DNA of 64,000 nt from Maribellus sp. YY47 (GCF_023111095.1 NZ_JALGYW010000018.1:1-64000); one strand, 5' to 3'. Positions 15,580 through 26,175 are shown, numbered from the stretch's first letter. The notes: generated from the sequence alone by a model not told the origin. Numbers and translations are program-made.

Positions 15580-17109
15580 CTATTCCCATTCAATTGTTGC
15601 CGGCGGTTTGGAACTGATGTCATAAACAACACGGTTGATTCCCCGTACTTTGTTAATGATCTCGTTCGACATTTTTGCAAGAAAATCGTATGGCAGGTGC
15701 ACCCAGTCAGCAGTCATTCCATCGGTAGAAGTAACAGCACGCAGTGCAACTGTATTTTCGTAGGTTCTTTCGTCGCCCATAACACCCACCGATTGCACGG
15801 GAAGGAGCATAACTCCGGCTTGCCAAACATCGTCGTACAATCCCCATTTTTTCAATCCGTTGATAAAAATAGCATCGGCTTCCTGCAGGATTCTTACTTT
15901 ATCCGGAGTAACATCACCCAAAATACGAATACCAAGTCCGGGCCCCGGGAACGGATGACGTCCCAGTAATTCCTGTTTAATATTGAGGGCCTTACCAACA
16001 CGTCGAACTTCGTCTTTGAAAAGTAGTTTTAGAGGTTCAACTATTTTTAGTTTCATTTTCTCGGGTAGTCCACCTACATTGTGGTGAGACTTTATCGTTG
16101 CTGATGGTCCGTTTACAGAAACCGATTCGATAACATCAGGATAAATCGTTCCCTGGGCCAGCCATTTTACATCCTGGATTTTGTGCGCCTCTTCATCAAA
16201 AACTTCAATAAAGTTGCGGCCAATTATTTTTCTTTTTTGCTCAGGATCGGTAACTCCGGCCAAATCGTCCCAGAATTTTTTGCTGGCATCAACGCCAATC
16301 ACATTCAGTCCCATGTCTTTGTAGGAATGCAAAACGTCCTCGAATTCATTTTTACGAAGAAGCCCGTTATCAACAAAAATACAGGTCAGGTTACTGCCAA
16401 TAGCTTTGTTCAGCAAAACAGCGGCAACCGACGAATCCACTCCGCCAGAAAGTCCCAAAACCACTTTGTCGTTACCCAGTTGAGCCTTTAATTCTGCTAC
16501 TGTTGTTTCCACAAATGAGTCGGGAGTCCAGTTTTGTTCGCATCCGCAAATATCAGATACAAAGTTTTCCAGTAATTTTTTGCCTTCGGTGGTGTGGTAC
16601 ACTTCGGGGTGAAACTGAATCGCCCAGGTGCGTTCGTCATCCACTTTGTAGGCAGCGTAGCTTACATCTTCGGTAGACGCAATTACCTTATAATTTTTCG
16701 GAAGTTTTACAATGGTATCACCGTGCGACATCCATACTTGTGAGTGAAGGCTGATATTTTTGAATAGCTCGCTGTCGTGATCGATATATCCCAGGTTGGC
16801 ACGTCCGTATTCTCTTGAATCGGAAGGAGCAACTTCTCCGCCGTAAAAATGTGCCATGTACTGTGCACCGTAACAAATCCCAAGAACAGGCAAAGTACCC
16901 TTTATTTTGGAAAGATCGGGGCGGGGAGCATCTTCGTCTCGTACCGAATACGGACTGCCCGAAAGAACCACCCCTTTTACGCTCTCGTCAATCTCAGGAT
17001 AGTGATTAAAAGGATGAATCTCGCAATAAACATTCAACTCGCGTATCTTCCTACCGATCAACTGCGTGTACTGCGACCCAAAGTCTAGAATTAGAATCTT
17101 TTCCTGCAT
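15580..17109 (-). CDS. guaA: GMP synthase (glutamine-hydrolysing)
   Basis: Aminates XMP to GMP. 509 residues from ATG 17109 ([13 protein letters not shown]), which is the family start; a longer frame adds ten unlikely residues. Glutaminase domain: Cys79 in LGICYGAQ, His167 and Glu169 in QFHPEV. ATP pyrophosphatase domain: [11 protein letters not shown] near residue 220. The C-terminal dimerisation domain ends in PPATIEWE, as expected for a complete enzyme. Confidence 0.97.
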   Translation of the reverse strand: MQEKILILDFGSQYTQLIGRKIRELNVYCEIHPFNHYPEIDESVKGVVLSGSPYSVRDEDAPRPDLSKIKGTLPVLGICYGAQYMAHFYGGEVAPSDSREYGRANLGYIDHDSELFKNISLHSQVWMSHGDTIVKLPKNYKVIASTEDVSYAAYKVDDERTWAIQFHPEVYHTTEGKKLLENFVSDICGCEQNWTPDSFVETTVAELKAQLGNDKVVLGLSGGVDSSVAAVLLNKAIGSNLTCIFVDNGLLRKNEFEDVLHSYKDMGLNVIGVDASKKFWDDLAGVTDPEQKRKIIGRNFIEVFDEEAHKIQDVKWLAQGTIYPDVIESVSVNGPSATIKSHHNVGGLPEKMKLKIVEPLKLLFKDEVRRVGKALNIKQELLGRHPFPGPGLGIRILGDVTPDKVRILQEADAIFINGLKKWGLYDDVWQAGVMLLPVQSVGVMGDERTYENTVALRAVTSTDGMTADWVHLPYDFLAKMSNEIINKVRGINRVVYDISSKPPATIEWE

Positions 17110-17317
17110 GAAATTTATTTTACATTGATGAATGCACAAAAGTAAGAATATCGCCAGAAAACCTGTCCAATTGTTGGCTAAAAAGAACTACATGTTAACA
17201 AGCACCGGAAAATAAACCTTGCTAAACCTTCAGGTAAAATTAAATTCAAATTAAAACGTTAGAATTTTGTGTTGGGTATTATTTGTTAATTTTGGTCCAA
17301 ATTTTAAGCGCTTATCA

Positions 17318-19813
17318 ATGAGGGTTATTCTGAAAATTATAATTGTTTCCCTGCTTGTTGTTTTCGTATTGCCACTAAATGCTCAGGATTTTAAAAAAAA
17401 TGAGGTGGTGGTAATCCGTGGAGAAAAGTTCATTGTTCATCAGATTGAAACGGGTGAAACGATCTTTTCGTTAACAAAGAAATTCAAAGTTAGCCGGGAA
17501 GAACTTGAAAAATACAATCCAACGATTCTGGAGGGCCCAAAGATCGGCGACGTGATTAAAATTCCCTACCGCGAAGATGCCGATGTTTCAGCCAGTTCGG
17601 GACAGGAGCGCGGAAAACCTTCCGGGTTTTTAACGCACAAAGTAAAATCGCGAAGCGAAACTGCTTATTTTATTGCACGGCAATACGAAATTTCGGTGGA
17701 AGAATTATATGCATATAATCCCGGAGTAACAACCATAAACAAAGGATTAAAGCTGCAAATTCCGTTCTGGAAGGAGGAGGTTGCAAAAGTTGAAACACCA
17801 AAAGTACCAATTGTGGAAAAGAAGACGGAGCCTCAAATTCAGCCTCAACCGATACCCGCAGGAAACGTGACCCACAAAGTGGTTTCGGGTGAAACGCTGT
17901 ACTCCATTTCCAAAAAATACGGTGTTACCGAGTCCGATATTTTAGCAGTAAATCCGGCAGCCAAAAATCTGAAAGCTGGTGAAGTACTTTCAATCCCCGT
18001 GAAAAAAGAAGAAACATCAGTTGCTCCGGTTCAACAACCGGGAAAGGAGTTTTCAGAAAAATATTTTGAACACATTATCGAGTCGGGTGAAACACTTTGG
18101 GGAATTGCCCGGAAATACGATGTAAGTGAGGACGAATTAAAAGCATTTAATCCGATTTTGAATACCGGATTTCCGGCGGGTGCAATAATTCGTGTTCCGG
18201 TAAAAGAAAAGGAACTTGAACTTACCGAAGCCAAACCCTTGAATAACGATGCATTCGACAAACACTATGTCGGAAAAGGGGAGACACTTTTTGGACTTTC
18301 CCAGGAATTTAATGTCAGTCTTTACGAATTGAAAAAATACAACCCTGTATTGGAACATCGTAATCTGGTAGAAGGAGAGACCATTCTGATTCCGCACAAA
18401 ACCGAAGAGGTTGCAGCAGAACAGCCGGCAACCGAAACAACGATCAATAATGAACCGCTTGCTGAATTGCCCGATGAAAAATATTATGCAGTAGATGTTA
18501 CGATGGAAATTCCGGAAACATGCAAGCCAAAACCATTTGGTGGGTTCGCTTCGGAAACCTACGATGTGGCACTTTTTCTGCCTTTGTTTCTCGAAGCCAA
18601 CGATACGCTGAACCGGGAAGAACTGGTTCCGGATTCGATGATTTATCTGGCCGATGTAAATGGTAATACTTCGAACAATTTGGCGATAATAGGAGACTTG
18701 TCCAACCTGGATACGACTATTGAAGTGGAGCGAAAGCCGATGTTCCGGAAATTTTATGGCAGTAGCGAAAATTATGTTCAGTTTTACGAAGGAGTGTTGC
18801 TGGCACTTGAGCATCTGAAACAAGAGGGACAAAATGTACGTTTACATGTTTTCGATACCGAGCATCGTGCCGATGCGGTTCGGAAATATATTTACAGCGA
18901 CGAATTTTTACAGACCGATCTGATCATTGGGCCTATTTATCCGGAAGTACAGAAAGAAGTGGCGCAAATTGCCGCTAAAAACCGCATTCCGCTGGTGTCG
19001 CCGCTGGCTGCACAGTCGGGTTTGCTCAATTCCAATCCGTATTATTTCCAGGTAAATCCAACCCGTGATTACCTGACACAGCAAACGGCCGAGATGGTTG
19101 CCGAAGAATACCACAACAGTAATTTTATTATTCTGAAAACGCAGGAATACGCGGGAACGCCCGACGGTAAAATGGTGGATTTATTGCAGGAGAAGTTTTT
19201 TAACTCGGGCTTCATGAGTGAGAGAGACGGCGTGAATTTCACCGTTTATGATTTTGAACGCGAGGGGGCCTTTGGCTTGCGCAGAATTATGTCGGCAACC
19301 AAGGAGAACGTGGTTTATATTCCCTCTTCCAACGAAGGTGTGCTGAGTATTTCCATTTCGAACCTGAATAATCTTGCTGCCGATTATTCCATTACCCTGA
19401 TCGGAACGAATCGCTATCCTGGTTTCCAAAGTATTCAGTTGGACCATTTTCATAACCTGAAGCTGAAATACCTGGCTCCTTACTGGATCGACTATAATTC
19501 ACCAAGAACCATTCGCTTTATCAGTGAGTTTAAAACTGAATTTGGAACCGAACCCGATAATTTTGGAGTTCAGGGCTACGATGTTACAACCTATTTTGTA
19601 AAAGCCCTGGCTGAACTGGGCCGCGATTTTGGAGATTGTCTTCCGTATTTTCATGTTGACCTGATCCAGGGAAATTATCACTTCGATAAGTTCTCCCAAT
19701 TTGGAGGATACATGAACCAGGGAGTGTCGGTGGTTTCTTATACTCGTAATTACGATGTGATACGTGAACGGGTAAAAGGGCAACCCCGCTTAGTTGCTGA
19801 AATTTCGGAATAA
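17318..19813 (+). CDS. Secreted protein with five LysM repeats and a periplasmic-binding-like domain
   Basis: 831 residues from ATG 17318. A signal peptide (about 1-23, ending LNAQ) is followed by five LysM peptidoglycan-binding repeats (about 38-83, 104-150, 185-228, 250-296, 315-360; the clearest read SGETLYSISKKYGV and SGETLWGIARKYDV). The C-terminal part (about 415-825) resembles type I periplasmic-binding/receptor-ligand proteins (YVQFYEGVLLALEHLK, DLIIGPIYPEVQKEVAQIA, RIPLVSPLAAQS). It is probably anchored to peptidoglycan; ligand and role are unknown. A TAATTTTG box at 17287-17294 could be its -7 element. Confidence 0.88.
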   Translation: MRVILKIIIVSLLVVFVLPLNAQDFKKNEVVVIRGEKFIVHQIETGETIFSLTKKFKVSREELEKYNPTILEGPKIGDVIKIPYREDADVSASSGQERGKPSGFLTHKVKSRSETAYFIARQYEISVEELYAYNPGVTTINKGLKLQIPFWKEEVAKVETPKVPIVEKKTEPQIQPQPIPAGNVTHKVVSGETLYSISKKYGVTESDILAVNPAAKNLKAGEVLSIPVKKEETSVAPVQQPGKEFSEKYFEHIIESGETLWGIARKYDVSEDELKAFNPILNTGFPAGAIIRVPVKEKELELTEAKPLNNDAFDKHYVGKGETLFGLSQEFNVSLYELKKYNPVLEHRNLVEGETILIPHKTEEVAAEQPATETTINNEPLAELPDEKYYAVDVTMEIPETCKPKPFGGFASETYDVALFLPLFLEANDTLNREELVPDSMIYLADVNGNTSNNLAIIGDLSNLDTTIEVERKPMFRKFYGSSENYVQFYEGVLLALEHLKQEGQNVRLHVFDTEHRADAVRKYIYSDEFLQTDLIIGPIYPEVQKEVAQIAAKNRIPLVSPLAAQSGLLNSNPYYFQVNPTRDYLTQQTAEMVAEEYHNSNFIILKTQEYAGTPDGKMVDLLQEKFFNSGFMSERDGVNFTVYDFEREGAFGLRRIMSATKENVVYIPSSNEGVLSISISNLNNLAADYSITLIGTNRYPGFQSIQLDHFHNLKLKYLAPYWIDYNSPRTIRFISEFKTEFGTEPDNFGVQGYDVTTYFVKALAELGRDFGDCLPYFHVDLIQGNYHFDKFSQFGGYMNQGVSVVSYTRNYDVIRERVKGQPRLVAEISE

Positions 19814-19877
19814 TTTTATTCAGAGAAAGTTCTTAAGATCGGAAGGGCAAAGGAATTTATTTTAGAGAAGCAGAAGG

Positions 19878-19927
19878 GAATCGCAAAGAAAGCAGCATGC
19901 TGTTGTTTTCTTTGCGATTCTTTTTTT
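19878..19927 (+). terminator. Rho-independent terminator of the LysM gene
   Basis: A 14-bp stem (19878-19891 with 19907-19920) followed by TTTTTTT. Confidence 0.9.
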
Positions 19928-19962
19928 GATTCACTTTTTTAAAAGAGATCGAAAATTTCAGA

Positions 19963-20967
19963 CTATTTCTTGTAAAAGAATTTTCCGGTAAGTAAAAGGC
20001 TTGCAAAAACTACCACGGCAAACAAAAGACTGCTGAAAGCCACCTGCATCCCTCCTGAAAGAACATGACCACTGGTACATCCTCCGGCCATTCTGGCTCC
20101 GAAGATCAATACAAATCCACCAACAAATGCCCACACCGCACGTTTGGTTTTTGACGTTCCTTTGTATTTCTCCCAGTTCTCGTAGACAAGTTGAAACCTA
20201 AACGTTTTTTTGACCAACGATCCGATCAGTCCTGCCAAAAATGCTCCTCCCAGAAAAATCAATTCCCAATTTCCTGGCTTTTGAATTTTGGTGAAATAGT
20301 CATTTTGAGTCAGTCCGGCTAAAACATCACCAACATAGGGATAAGTTGTGGAAGCTCCGATCGGCCGGTCAGAAGCGAATTTCGAAAATACGATTACATT
20401 CAGGATGGCCAGCACAATTCCGGACACCAGCCAACGGTAATTTGTCGATTTTTCTACTTTATTCAACACAAAGGCAGTACCGATAAAAACGGCACCCACC
20501 AGAAAAAGCAGAACATAAAAGATCAGGTTGCTGTCGAATGTTGTTCGAAGTGACATCGTGCCCATATTGGGTCCCAAAACACCTTGTATCGAAGGAAGGA
20601 TCAGTGTGTAAATAACACCTGCCAAAATACCTCCTATAATTCCAAGAAGCGCATCAATCGATCCTTCTCCCAGTGAAATGGCCAGGGTTCCGGGACAATA
20701 ACCCAAAATTGCCATGCCGGCGCCAAAAAGGATACCTCCGAAAACCAGTCCTCCCAAAATCATTGGTTTTACGTGGAAGGAAGCCAGGCCGGCTCCGATT
20801 TCAATGTTGATAAGAATGGCGCCCAAACCCACCGCAACTGCAATGGCTTTGGCAACCGTTAAATTGTCTAACGTGGCCATGCCACTAATTGTGTTAAACT
20901 TGTTCAAACTGGCATATTGGAGCGTCAGTCCAAACAGAAATCCTAAAATCAGTGTAACTAAAATCAT
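19963..20967 (-). CDS. YeeE/YedE (TsuA-like) sulfur-compound transporter
   Basis: A 334-residue integral membrane protein with many helices. Two conserved cysteine motifs, GYCPGT (about residues 89-94) and GGCTSGH (near 297), are those of the YeeE/YedE family that moves thiosulfate or related sulfur. Both halves are fused in one chain, as in TsuA. It stands alone; TusA-like or rhodanese partners are not visible nearby. Substrate is inferred from the family. Confidence 0.88.
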   Translation of the reverse strand: MILVTLILGFLFGLTLQYASLNKFNTISGMATLDNLTVAKAIAVAVGLGAILINIEIGAGLASFHVKPMILGGLVFGGILFGAGMAILGYCPGTLAISLGEGSIDALLGIIGGILAGVIYTLILPSIQGVLGPNMGTMSLRTTFDSNLIFYVLLFLVGAVFIGTAFVLNKVEKSTNYRWLVSGIVLAILNVIVFSKFASDRPIGASTTYPYVGDVLAGLTQNDYFTKIQKPGNWELIFLGGAFLAGLIGSLVKKTFRFQLVYENWEKYKGTSKTKRAVWAFVGGFVLIFGARMAGGCTSGHVLSGGMQVAFSSLLFAVVVFASLLLTGKFFYKK

Positions 20968-21139
20968 GTTTATTAGATTTAAAATAAAGGCTTTTTACGG
21001 TCGAGTTGTTGGATTTGAAGGTTAAAGGTAATGGATGATTTTAAATTTTGGACACAATCGGTGTTAAGATATGCTATATTTTGTTGATTAAAAGCCTGCA
21101 TGGGGTGTGTGACTATTCAATAGCGGTTGATCAGAATAT

Positions 21140-21649
21140 TTATGATGGCTTATTTGTTTCATATCCAAGAAAATGAACTCCGGTATCGGTTGTTCCTTTA
21201 TCAATCAGTTTCATGCCACATTTTTCTGCTAATCTGGCTGAAGCCGTATTCGCAGCAATCATACGCGCGGTGAGTTTCTCCAATTTCAGTTTTTCAAAAC
21301 CATAGTTGATAAGAGCGTTACAAACTTCTGTACCGTAACCTAAGCCCCAGAATTTTTTATCCAGAATGTAGCCTAATTCCAAATGTTTTAAATCCTGAAA
21401 CGAATTGAATAAGCCTGCTTCTCCGATAATGGCTTTTGTTTGTTTGTCAACAACCGTAAAAATTCCAAAACCAAGGGAATAGTTGCAGTTCGCTTTTTCA
21501 TACTTTTCACGCAATTTATCCAATGACCAGTCGCAATTGGAATTGGGTATAAACTTCATATTTACGGGGGTGCCATATATTTTTAGTAAGTGCTCTAAAT
21601 CGGAGGCGATCATTTCTCTGATTAGCAGCCGCTCTGTTTCAATTTGCAT
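21140..21649 (-). CDS. GNAT N-acetyltransferase (RimJ/RimL type)
   Basis: 169 residues starting MQIETERLLIREM, the usual opening of the RimJ/RimL-like group. LGYILDKKFWGLGYGTEVCNALI carries the acetyl-CoA binding pattern (Q/G-x-x-G-x-G/A, here WGLGYGTE). ARLAEKCGMKL is the typical closing motif. The substrate is unknown; neighbours do not help. Confidence 0.85.
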   Translation of the reverse strand: MQIETERLLIREMIASDLEHLLKIYGTPVNMKFIPNSNCDWSLDKLREKYEKANCNYSLGFGIFTVVDKQTKAIIGEAGLFNSFQDLKHLELGYILDKKFWGLGYGTEVCNALINYGFEKLKLEKLTARMIAANTASARLAEKCGMKLIDKGTTDTGVHFLGYETNKPS

Positions 21650-21702
21650 TTTTTTCTTGATCTTGTTTTCAATTCAAATGTAACACTAAGTTTTGCATTG
21701 GT

Positions 21703-22197
21703 TTATTTACTTCGTTTCCAAACGAACGAATCCCCATTTTTGCTGATATTGTATTTCAATGTTTCCCCATCTTTTAGGGATAAAGTAATCATTTTGTCCT
21801 CAACATTAATTCCGTCGTGACAGATTTGAGGCAAGGAATAGCGACCGGTAATTTGATCGGCATGGAGAACAGCCATGCTCACTTTTGCGCCAGTCTGTTC
21901 ATCTTCTTTCGAGAGGATTTCTAAACGGATGTTGTAAAATAGGCAGAAATCAGAAGTGGAATATAATTCGATTTTTGCCTGGTTTTGAGTGCTTTTTGAT
22001 TTGGATAAAAGAATACTGTCGTTCTCAAAAATGGATGAGTCTATTTCCGTATTCTGAATATAAAAAGTAGGATGGTCGCTTGGTTTTGTAACCGAAGTAG
22101 AATCTTCGGAAATTTGCTCAACTATTACAACATCCTGACAAAATAGTTGGGAACTTGAAAATAGTAATACAAATAGAATGAACAGTAGTTTTTTCAT
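21703..22197 (-). CDS. Secreted hypothetical protein
   Basis: 164 residues from ATG 22197, chosen because it begins a clear signal peptide (MKKLLFILFVLLFSSSQLFCQ). The mature part is mostly beta-prone, with no motif I recognise. The start of the frame can be extended by 11 residues without a better signal. Confidence 0.6.
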   Translation of the reverse strand: MKKLLFILFVLLFSSSQLFCQDVVIVEQISEDSTSVTKPSDHPTFYIQNTEIDSSIFENDSILLSKSKSTQNQAKIELYSTSDFCLFYNIRLEILSKEDEQTGAKVSMAVLHADQITGRYSLPQICHDGINVEDKMITLSLKDGETLKYNISKNGDSFVWKRSK

Positions 22198-22310
22198 GTG
22201 CGTAAGTTTTAAGTTTTGGTGCATTGACATTCAGGTTTGTCGATAACAAGAATTGTGCAAGTTTTCCTGTCTGTCTTCTAAGACTTTGCGAAATCGATAA
22301 TCGGGTTTGG

Positions 22311-22928
22311 TCAATATGTTGGCTGCGGCCTTTCCTTTCGCAGGTAGCCTCCCAGAATTCCGAAGCCCAGCCCAAAAAATGCACTGTCTTTGTTGACCAG
22401 AACGGTGGATGAAAGAGAAACTCCAAAATAGCGGGAAAATGGAAATTCAATTTTAGGATGGAAAATGAGACTTACGGTATTTGTTTCTTTTGTGTCGTAA
22501 GTGTAATTAGGACCTAAAAAACCAGAATTGACCCGTTGCCAGTTGGTGGGTTCATCAATCATGGTGTAGGCAAGTCCGCCGGAAAGATTATAACGGGTAG
22601 TCCGGCCGTTTTTTGCCCGGATGATTCTTCCATACAGCACCTGGATGTTTCCCATGCTTTCTAAATCTGACAACCCAAATGTAAAGAGAGGTAAAATTAA
22701 TCCGGAGGAATAATCCGAAGGTTGTGACTTTGCTTCTCTGAAGTATCCTGAAATTCCCGCCTGAATTACATGATCGTAGTTGAAAATATAATTCAGGTTA
22801 AAATTTCCGCCAACATAATTTCCGAAGCTGAGATCTTCACTTAAATAAAAAGCATTTTTCTCCCATTCTTGCGCATTTAATTGAAAGAAAAAAATGACAG
22901 AAACAACAGTGAGTATGGCTTTTTTCAA
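22311..22928 (-). CDS. Secreted hypothetical protein, probable small beta-barrel
   Basis: 205 residues with a signal peptide (about 1-19, ending LNAQ). The rest alternates hydrophobic and polar residues with many Gly/Tyr/Phe (GNFNLNYIFNYDHVIQAGIS), as in small outer-membrane barrels. No family assignment. It ends about 110 bases before the start of the preceding secreted protein, on the same strand. Confidence 0.6.
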   Translation of the reverse strand: MKKAILTVVSVIFFFQLNAQEWEKNAFYLSEDLSFGNYVGGNFNLNYIFNYDHVIQAGISGYFREAKSQPSDYSSGLILPLFTFGLSDLESMGNIQVLYGRIIRAKNGRTTRYNLSGGLAYTMIDEPTNWQRVNSGFLGPNYTYDTKETNTVSLIFHPKIEFPFSRYFGVSLSSTVLVNKDSAFFGLGFGILGGYLRKERPQPTY

Positions 22929-23105
22929 GGTTTGATTGAATTTTTGTGTTGCTAGTCAGTAGTTTAAGATACAGAATATTATCTGAAATACAGAACTGAT
23001 AACCAATGTTTCTTGTCAGGGATTATGCTGTTGTTTCTATAGTTCGCATTAGGACAGTCAAGCCAGAAACTGAAATAAAATAATTTTAAATTGTTCCAAG
23101 TGATT

Positions 23106-23990
23106 TTAATCCCTGTACCGTTTTAAAATATCTCCGTAAGCATCTATCCTGCGGTCGCGGAGGAAAGGCCAGATGCGGCGTACATCTTCAGATCGTCCCA
23201 TATCAATTTCAATTACTTCTGATTGTTCGTATTCAGCAGAAAACTGACGAAGAATTTCACCCTGGGGACCGGCAACAAACGAATTGCCCCAAAACGTAAT
23301 ACCTTTACCAACACCCGAGGAATCGGGTTCAAAACCGGTGCGGTTAACGCTTACAACAGGCAATCCATTAGCCACCGCATGGCCGCGTTGTGAGATAATC
23401 CAGGCATCGAGTTGACGTGCTTTCTCTTCCTGCGTATCCGACGGATCCCAGCCAATAGCAGTGGGGTAGATCAACACTTCAGCTCCGGCCAGCGCCATCA
23501 GACGGGCTGCTTCGGGGTACCACTGATCCCAGCAAACTAAAAGTCCCAATTTTCCAACCGACGTGTGGATCGGATTAAATCCCAGGTCTCCCGGAGTGAA
23601 GTAAAATTTTTCATAAAAGGCAGGATCATCGGGAATATGCATTTTACGGTATTTTCCCGCAATTAAGCCGTCTTTTTCAAAAACAACGGCAGTGTTGTGA
23701 TACAAACCCGCCGCGCGTTTTTCGAACAGAGAAGTAACCAGAACAACACCTGCTTCTTTCGCAGCCTGAGCAAAGGCTTCGGAATCAGGTCCGGGAATTG
23801 GTTCGGCCAAATCAAAAAGGTTTACATCTTCTGTCTGACAGAAATATAAACTGGCATGCAGTTCCTGCAAAACCACCAGTTCAGCTCCCATTGAAGCGCA
23901 TTTTTTTATCTCTTCAATGCTTTTTTGAATATTGACTTCTTTATGTCTTGAACGTTCCTGTTGAATGATTCCAACTTTTAATTTGCTCAT
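23106..23990 (-). CDS. aguB: N-carbamoylputrescine amidase
   Basis: Nitrilase-superfamily enzyme that turns N-carbamoylputrescine into putrescine, CO2 and ammonia. 294 residues with the catalytic triad Glu43 (LQELHASLY), Lys116 (YRKMHIPDD) and Cys153 (LVCWDQWYPE). It lies 6 bases after aguA, which makes its substrate, so the pair gives the agmatine route to putrescine. No arginine decarboxylase is in the window. Confidence 0.94.
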   Translation of the reverse strand: MSKLKVGIIQQERSRHKEVNIQKSIEEIKKCASMGAELVVLQELHASLYFCQTEDVNLFDLAEPIPGPDSEAFAQAAKEAGVVLVTSLFEKRAAGLYHNTAVVFEKDGLIAGKYRKMHIPDDPAFYEKFYFTPGDLGFNPIHTSVGKLGLLVCWDQWYPEAARLMALAGAEVLIYPTAIGWDPSDTQEEKARQLDAWIISQRGHAVANGLPVVSVNRTGFEPDSSGVGKGITFWGNSFVAGPQGEILRQFSAEYEQSEVIEIDMGRSEDVRRIWPFLRDRRIDAYGDILKRYRD

Positions 23991-23996
23991 GGTCTC

Positions 23997-25055
23997 TTAC
24001 TTTTTGCTATTCAGTACTACTTGTTGAGGATATTGCATGGTTACACAGTGCAACGATCCGTGCTGTTCGATCAGCACCCGACAATTTACGGGAATAATTT
24101 CTCTTTCAGGAAAGATTTTTGTGAATATATCCAGAGCTTCCTCGTCCTGCGAAACACCATAAACCGGAACCAGAACCGCATCATTTATAATCGTGAAATT
24201 GGCATAGGTTGCCGGTAGACGGTTACCCTCTTCGTCAAAACACGGATCGGCAAACGGAAGTTCAACCAAATCATACGGTTTCCCATCAGCGTTGGTAAAT
24301 TGTTGCAGCTGATTTTTCATTTGCAGCAAAGCCTCGTAATGTTCATCATCGGGATTGTTGCAGCCAACATAAACGATGGTATTCTGGTTGCAAAAGCGTG
24401 CCAGTGTGTCGATGTGCGAGTCGGTATCATCACCGGCCAGGTAGCCGTGGTCGAGCCAGAGTATCTTTTTCGCTCCCAGGTTTTGTTTTAGAATGGCCTC
24501 AATTTCTGCTTTTGAAAATTGCGGATTCCGGTTTTTCTCCATCAGGCATTCTGTGGTAGTCAGAATTGTCCCATTGGCATCGCTTTCGATCGAACCTCCT
24601 TCCAATACAAAGTCGAAACTTTCCAGTGCACTGTTTTGAATCAGTTTCTGCTCAAACAATGTTTTGGTGACTAGATTATCGAGACTGGCCTCAAATTTTT
24701 TTCCCCAGCCGTTAAAAATATAATCCTGCACAATTGGTTTTTCACCTTCCAACACGGTGATTCCTCCGTGGTCGCGTGCCCAGGTATCGTTTGATGGAAC
24801 CTCTGTGAAGTGGATGTTGTTCAAATTAGTGAAATAGGTTTTTACTCGTTCTACACTGTCGCAAACCACAAGAACAGGCTGAAAGCGCGCGGCCGACTGA
24901 ATAATATTTACAAAGCATTCTGATGCTTCATTCAACAGATAATTCCAGTCGCTGTTGGCATGCGGAAAAGTAAGTTGCAAAAAAGACTGTGGTTCCCACT
25001 CGGCAGGCAGGCGCAATAAAGTATTTCGTTTTGTATTTGTGTTCATCAATTTCAA
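23997..25055 (-). CDS. aguA: Agmatine deiminase
   Basis: Hydrolyses agmatine to N-carbamoylputrescine. 352 residues of the guanidino-group-modifying fold. N-terminal LPAEWEPQSFLQLTFPH, WARDHGGITV, EGGSIESD and the active-site cysteine Cys337 in GSLHCVTMQ are all present. The start may be the first ATG (25055) or the one three codons later. Forms an operon with aguB. Confidence 0.94.
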   Translation of the reverse strand: MKLMNTNTKRNTLLRLPAEWEPQSFLQLTFPHANSDWNYLLNEASECFVNIIQSAARFQPVLVVCDSVERVKTYFTNLNNIHFTEVPSNDTWARDHGGITVLEGEKPIVQDYIFNGWGKKFEASLDNLVTKTLFEQKLIQNSALESFDFVLEGGSIESDANGTILTTTECLMEKNRNPQFSKAEIEAILKQNLGAKKILWLDHGYLAGDDTDSHIDTLARFCNQNTIVYVGCNNPDDEHYEALLQMKNQLQQFTNADGKPYDLVELPFADPCFDEEGNRLPATYANFTIINDAVLVPVYGVSQDEEALDIFTKIFPEREIIPVNCRVLIEQHGSLHCVTMQYPQQVVLNSKK

Positions 25056-25269
25056 CGGCTTTTAAGGCCTCAAAAATACAATTAATGTGAATGATTTGTA
25101 TGAAGAGTGAAAAATTGAATACCAGCTTTTATCAATAATCTAACCGTGGACTTTTTATTTTGATGATTTTTCTCTGGTTGAGCTGGTATCTGCCTTAGTA
25201 TCTGATAACTGAACTTTGCGTCATTTCAATCTGTTTAGCTGTTAGACTTCATTAATAAAAAAAGAAATT

Positions 25270-25548
25270 ATGGCTAAAGTTATTGTAACAGCAAAGGTTA
25301 AGGACACTACAGCATGGGAAGCCGGATTTCGGTCGGTGAGTGCCTTTTTAAGTACGATTTATGTTAGTCCCGTTGTTTTGGGGATAAACATCGAGGACAG
25401 CAGTTTTGCCTATTCGGCAGAGGTAAGAGATCTCGATCAGTTTCTTGTCATGATAAATTCAGAGAGGATTCAAAAATTGCAAGAGGAAAACGGCGTTATT
25501 GCCGGGACGGTTAAGTTTTATGTACTTGACAGACCTGTTAAGTTTTAG
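25270..25548 (+). CDS. Small conserved-looking hypothetical protein
   Basis: 92 residues, no signal peptide. The alternation of strands and helices (VIVTAKVKDTTAWEAGF, SFAYSAEVRDLDQFLVMI) suggests a ferredoxin-like or dimeric alpha-beta fold, but I do not recognise the family. It is divergent from aguA and convergent with an acetyltransferase gene. Confidence 0.65.
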   Translation: MAKVIVTAKVKDTTAWEAGFRSVSAFLSTIYVSPVVLGINIEDSSFAYSAEVRDLDQFLVMINSERIQKLQEENGVIAGTVKFYVLDRPVKF

Positions 25549-25585
25549 TTAGCACAAACCGGGAACAAACGGTTTTACTTCAAAA

Positions 25586-26155
25586 TTACAGTGAAATTTG
25601 CAGGTGCTCCATTTTCTTCCCTGCCAGCATTCGCTTGTCGACAGCTTTAAAACCCATTCGCAGGTACAGTTTTTTGGCTCCCGGATTTTCTTCACGGACC
25701 AAAAGTCCAAGGTTTTGTTTATTCCTGACCACAAATTCTTCAATCAGAAACTGAAGGAACGTGGTTCCATAGCCTTTACCTTGCTCTTCTGTTAGTACTC
25801 CCAAAGAGTCGATGTAAAATTCTCCGGCCTGAGTTTCATCTTCCGGATCAAATTCCGGATTAAAATGTTGCCGTACAAAATTGATAACCGGTTTGCGCAA
25901 AATTTCAAGTTGGGCGCCTTCATAAATATTGGCAGCTGCAATTACTTCTTTGCCTTTTTCAACCACCCAACAGTTTTGCCACGAATACATATTCCCTTCC
26001 TGACAAATAAAATGAAGCAGAAAATCGGCAGCATATTGTTTGTTTTCAGTTGCCAAAAACTTACAGGCAATATCTTCCATGGCCAGTAACATACAGCGAA
26101 GAATTGATTTGTTATCTTCTTTGTTGGCTTTTCGGATGGATAGATTATCAGACAT
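25586..26155 (-). CDS. GNAT N-acetyltransferase
   Basis: 189 residues. LGVLTEEQGKGYGTTFLQFLIEE carries the acetyl-CoA binding loop (EEQGKGYGT) and LLVREENPGAKKLYLRMGF is the usual GNAT end. The target is not known. It follows ornithine aminotransferase but is separated from it by a terminator. Confidence 0.85.
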   Translation of the reverse strand: MSDNLSIRKANKEDNKSILRCMLLAMEDIACKFLATENKQYAADFLLHFICQEGNMYSWQNCWVVEKGKEVIAAANIYEGAQLEILRKPVINFVRQHFNPEFDPEDETQAGEFYIDSLGVLTEEQGKGYGTTFLQFLIEEFVVRNKQNLGLLVREENPGAKKLYLRMGFKAVDKRMLAGKKMEHLQISL

Positions 26156-26175
26156 ACAAGTATAGAAGGTTAAAA

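Noticed and set aside
13300-15600. Possible riboswitch upstream of pnuC
   Set aside because: pnuC begins 2 bases after the S41 gene stop, leaving no room for a leader, and no riboswitch-like sequence precedes the S41 gene.
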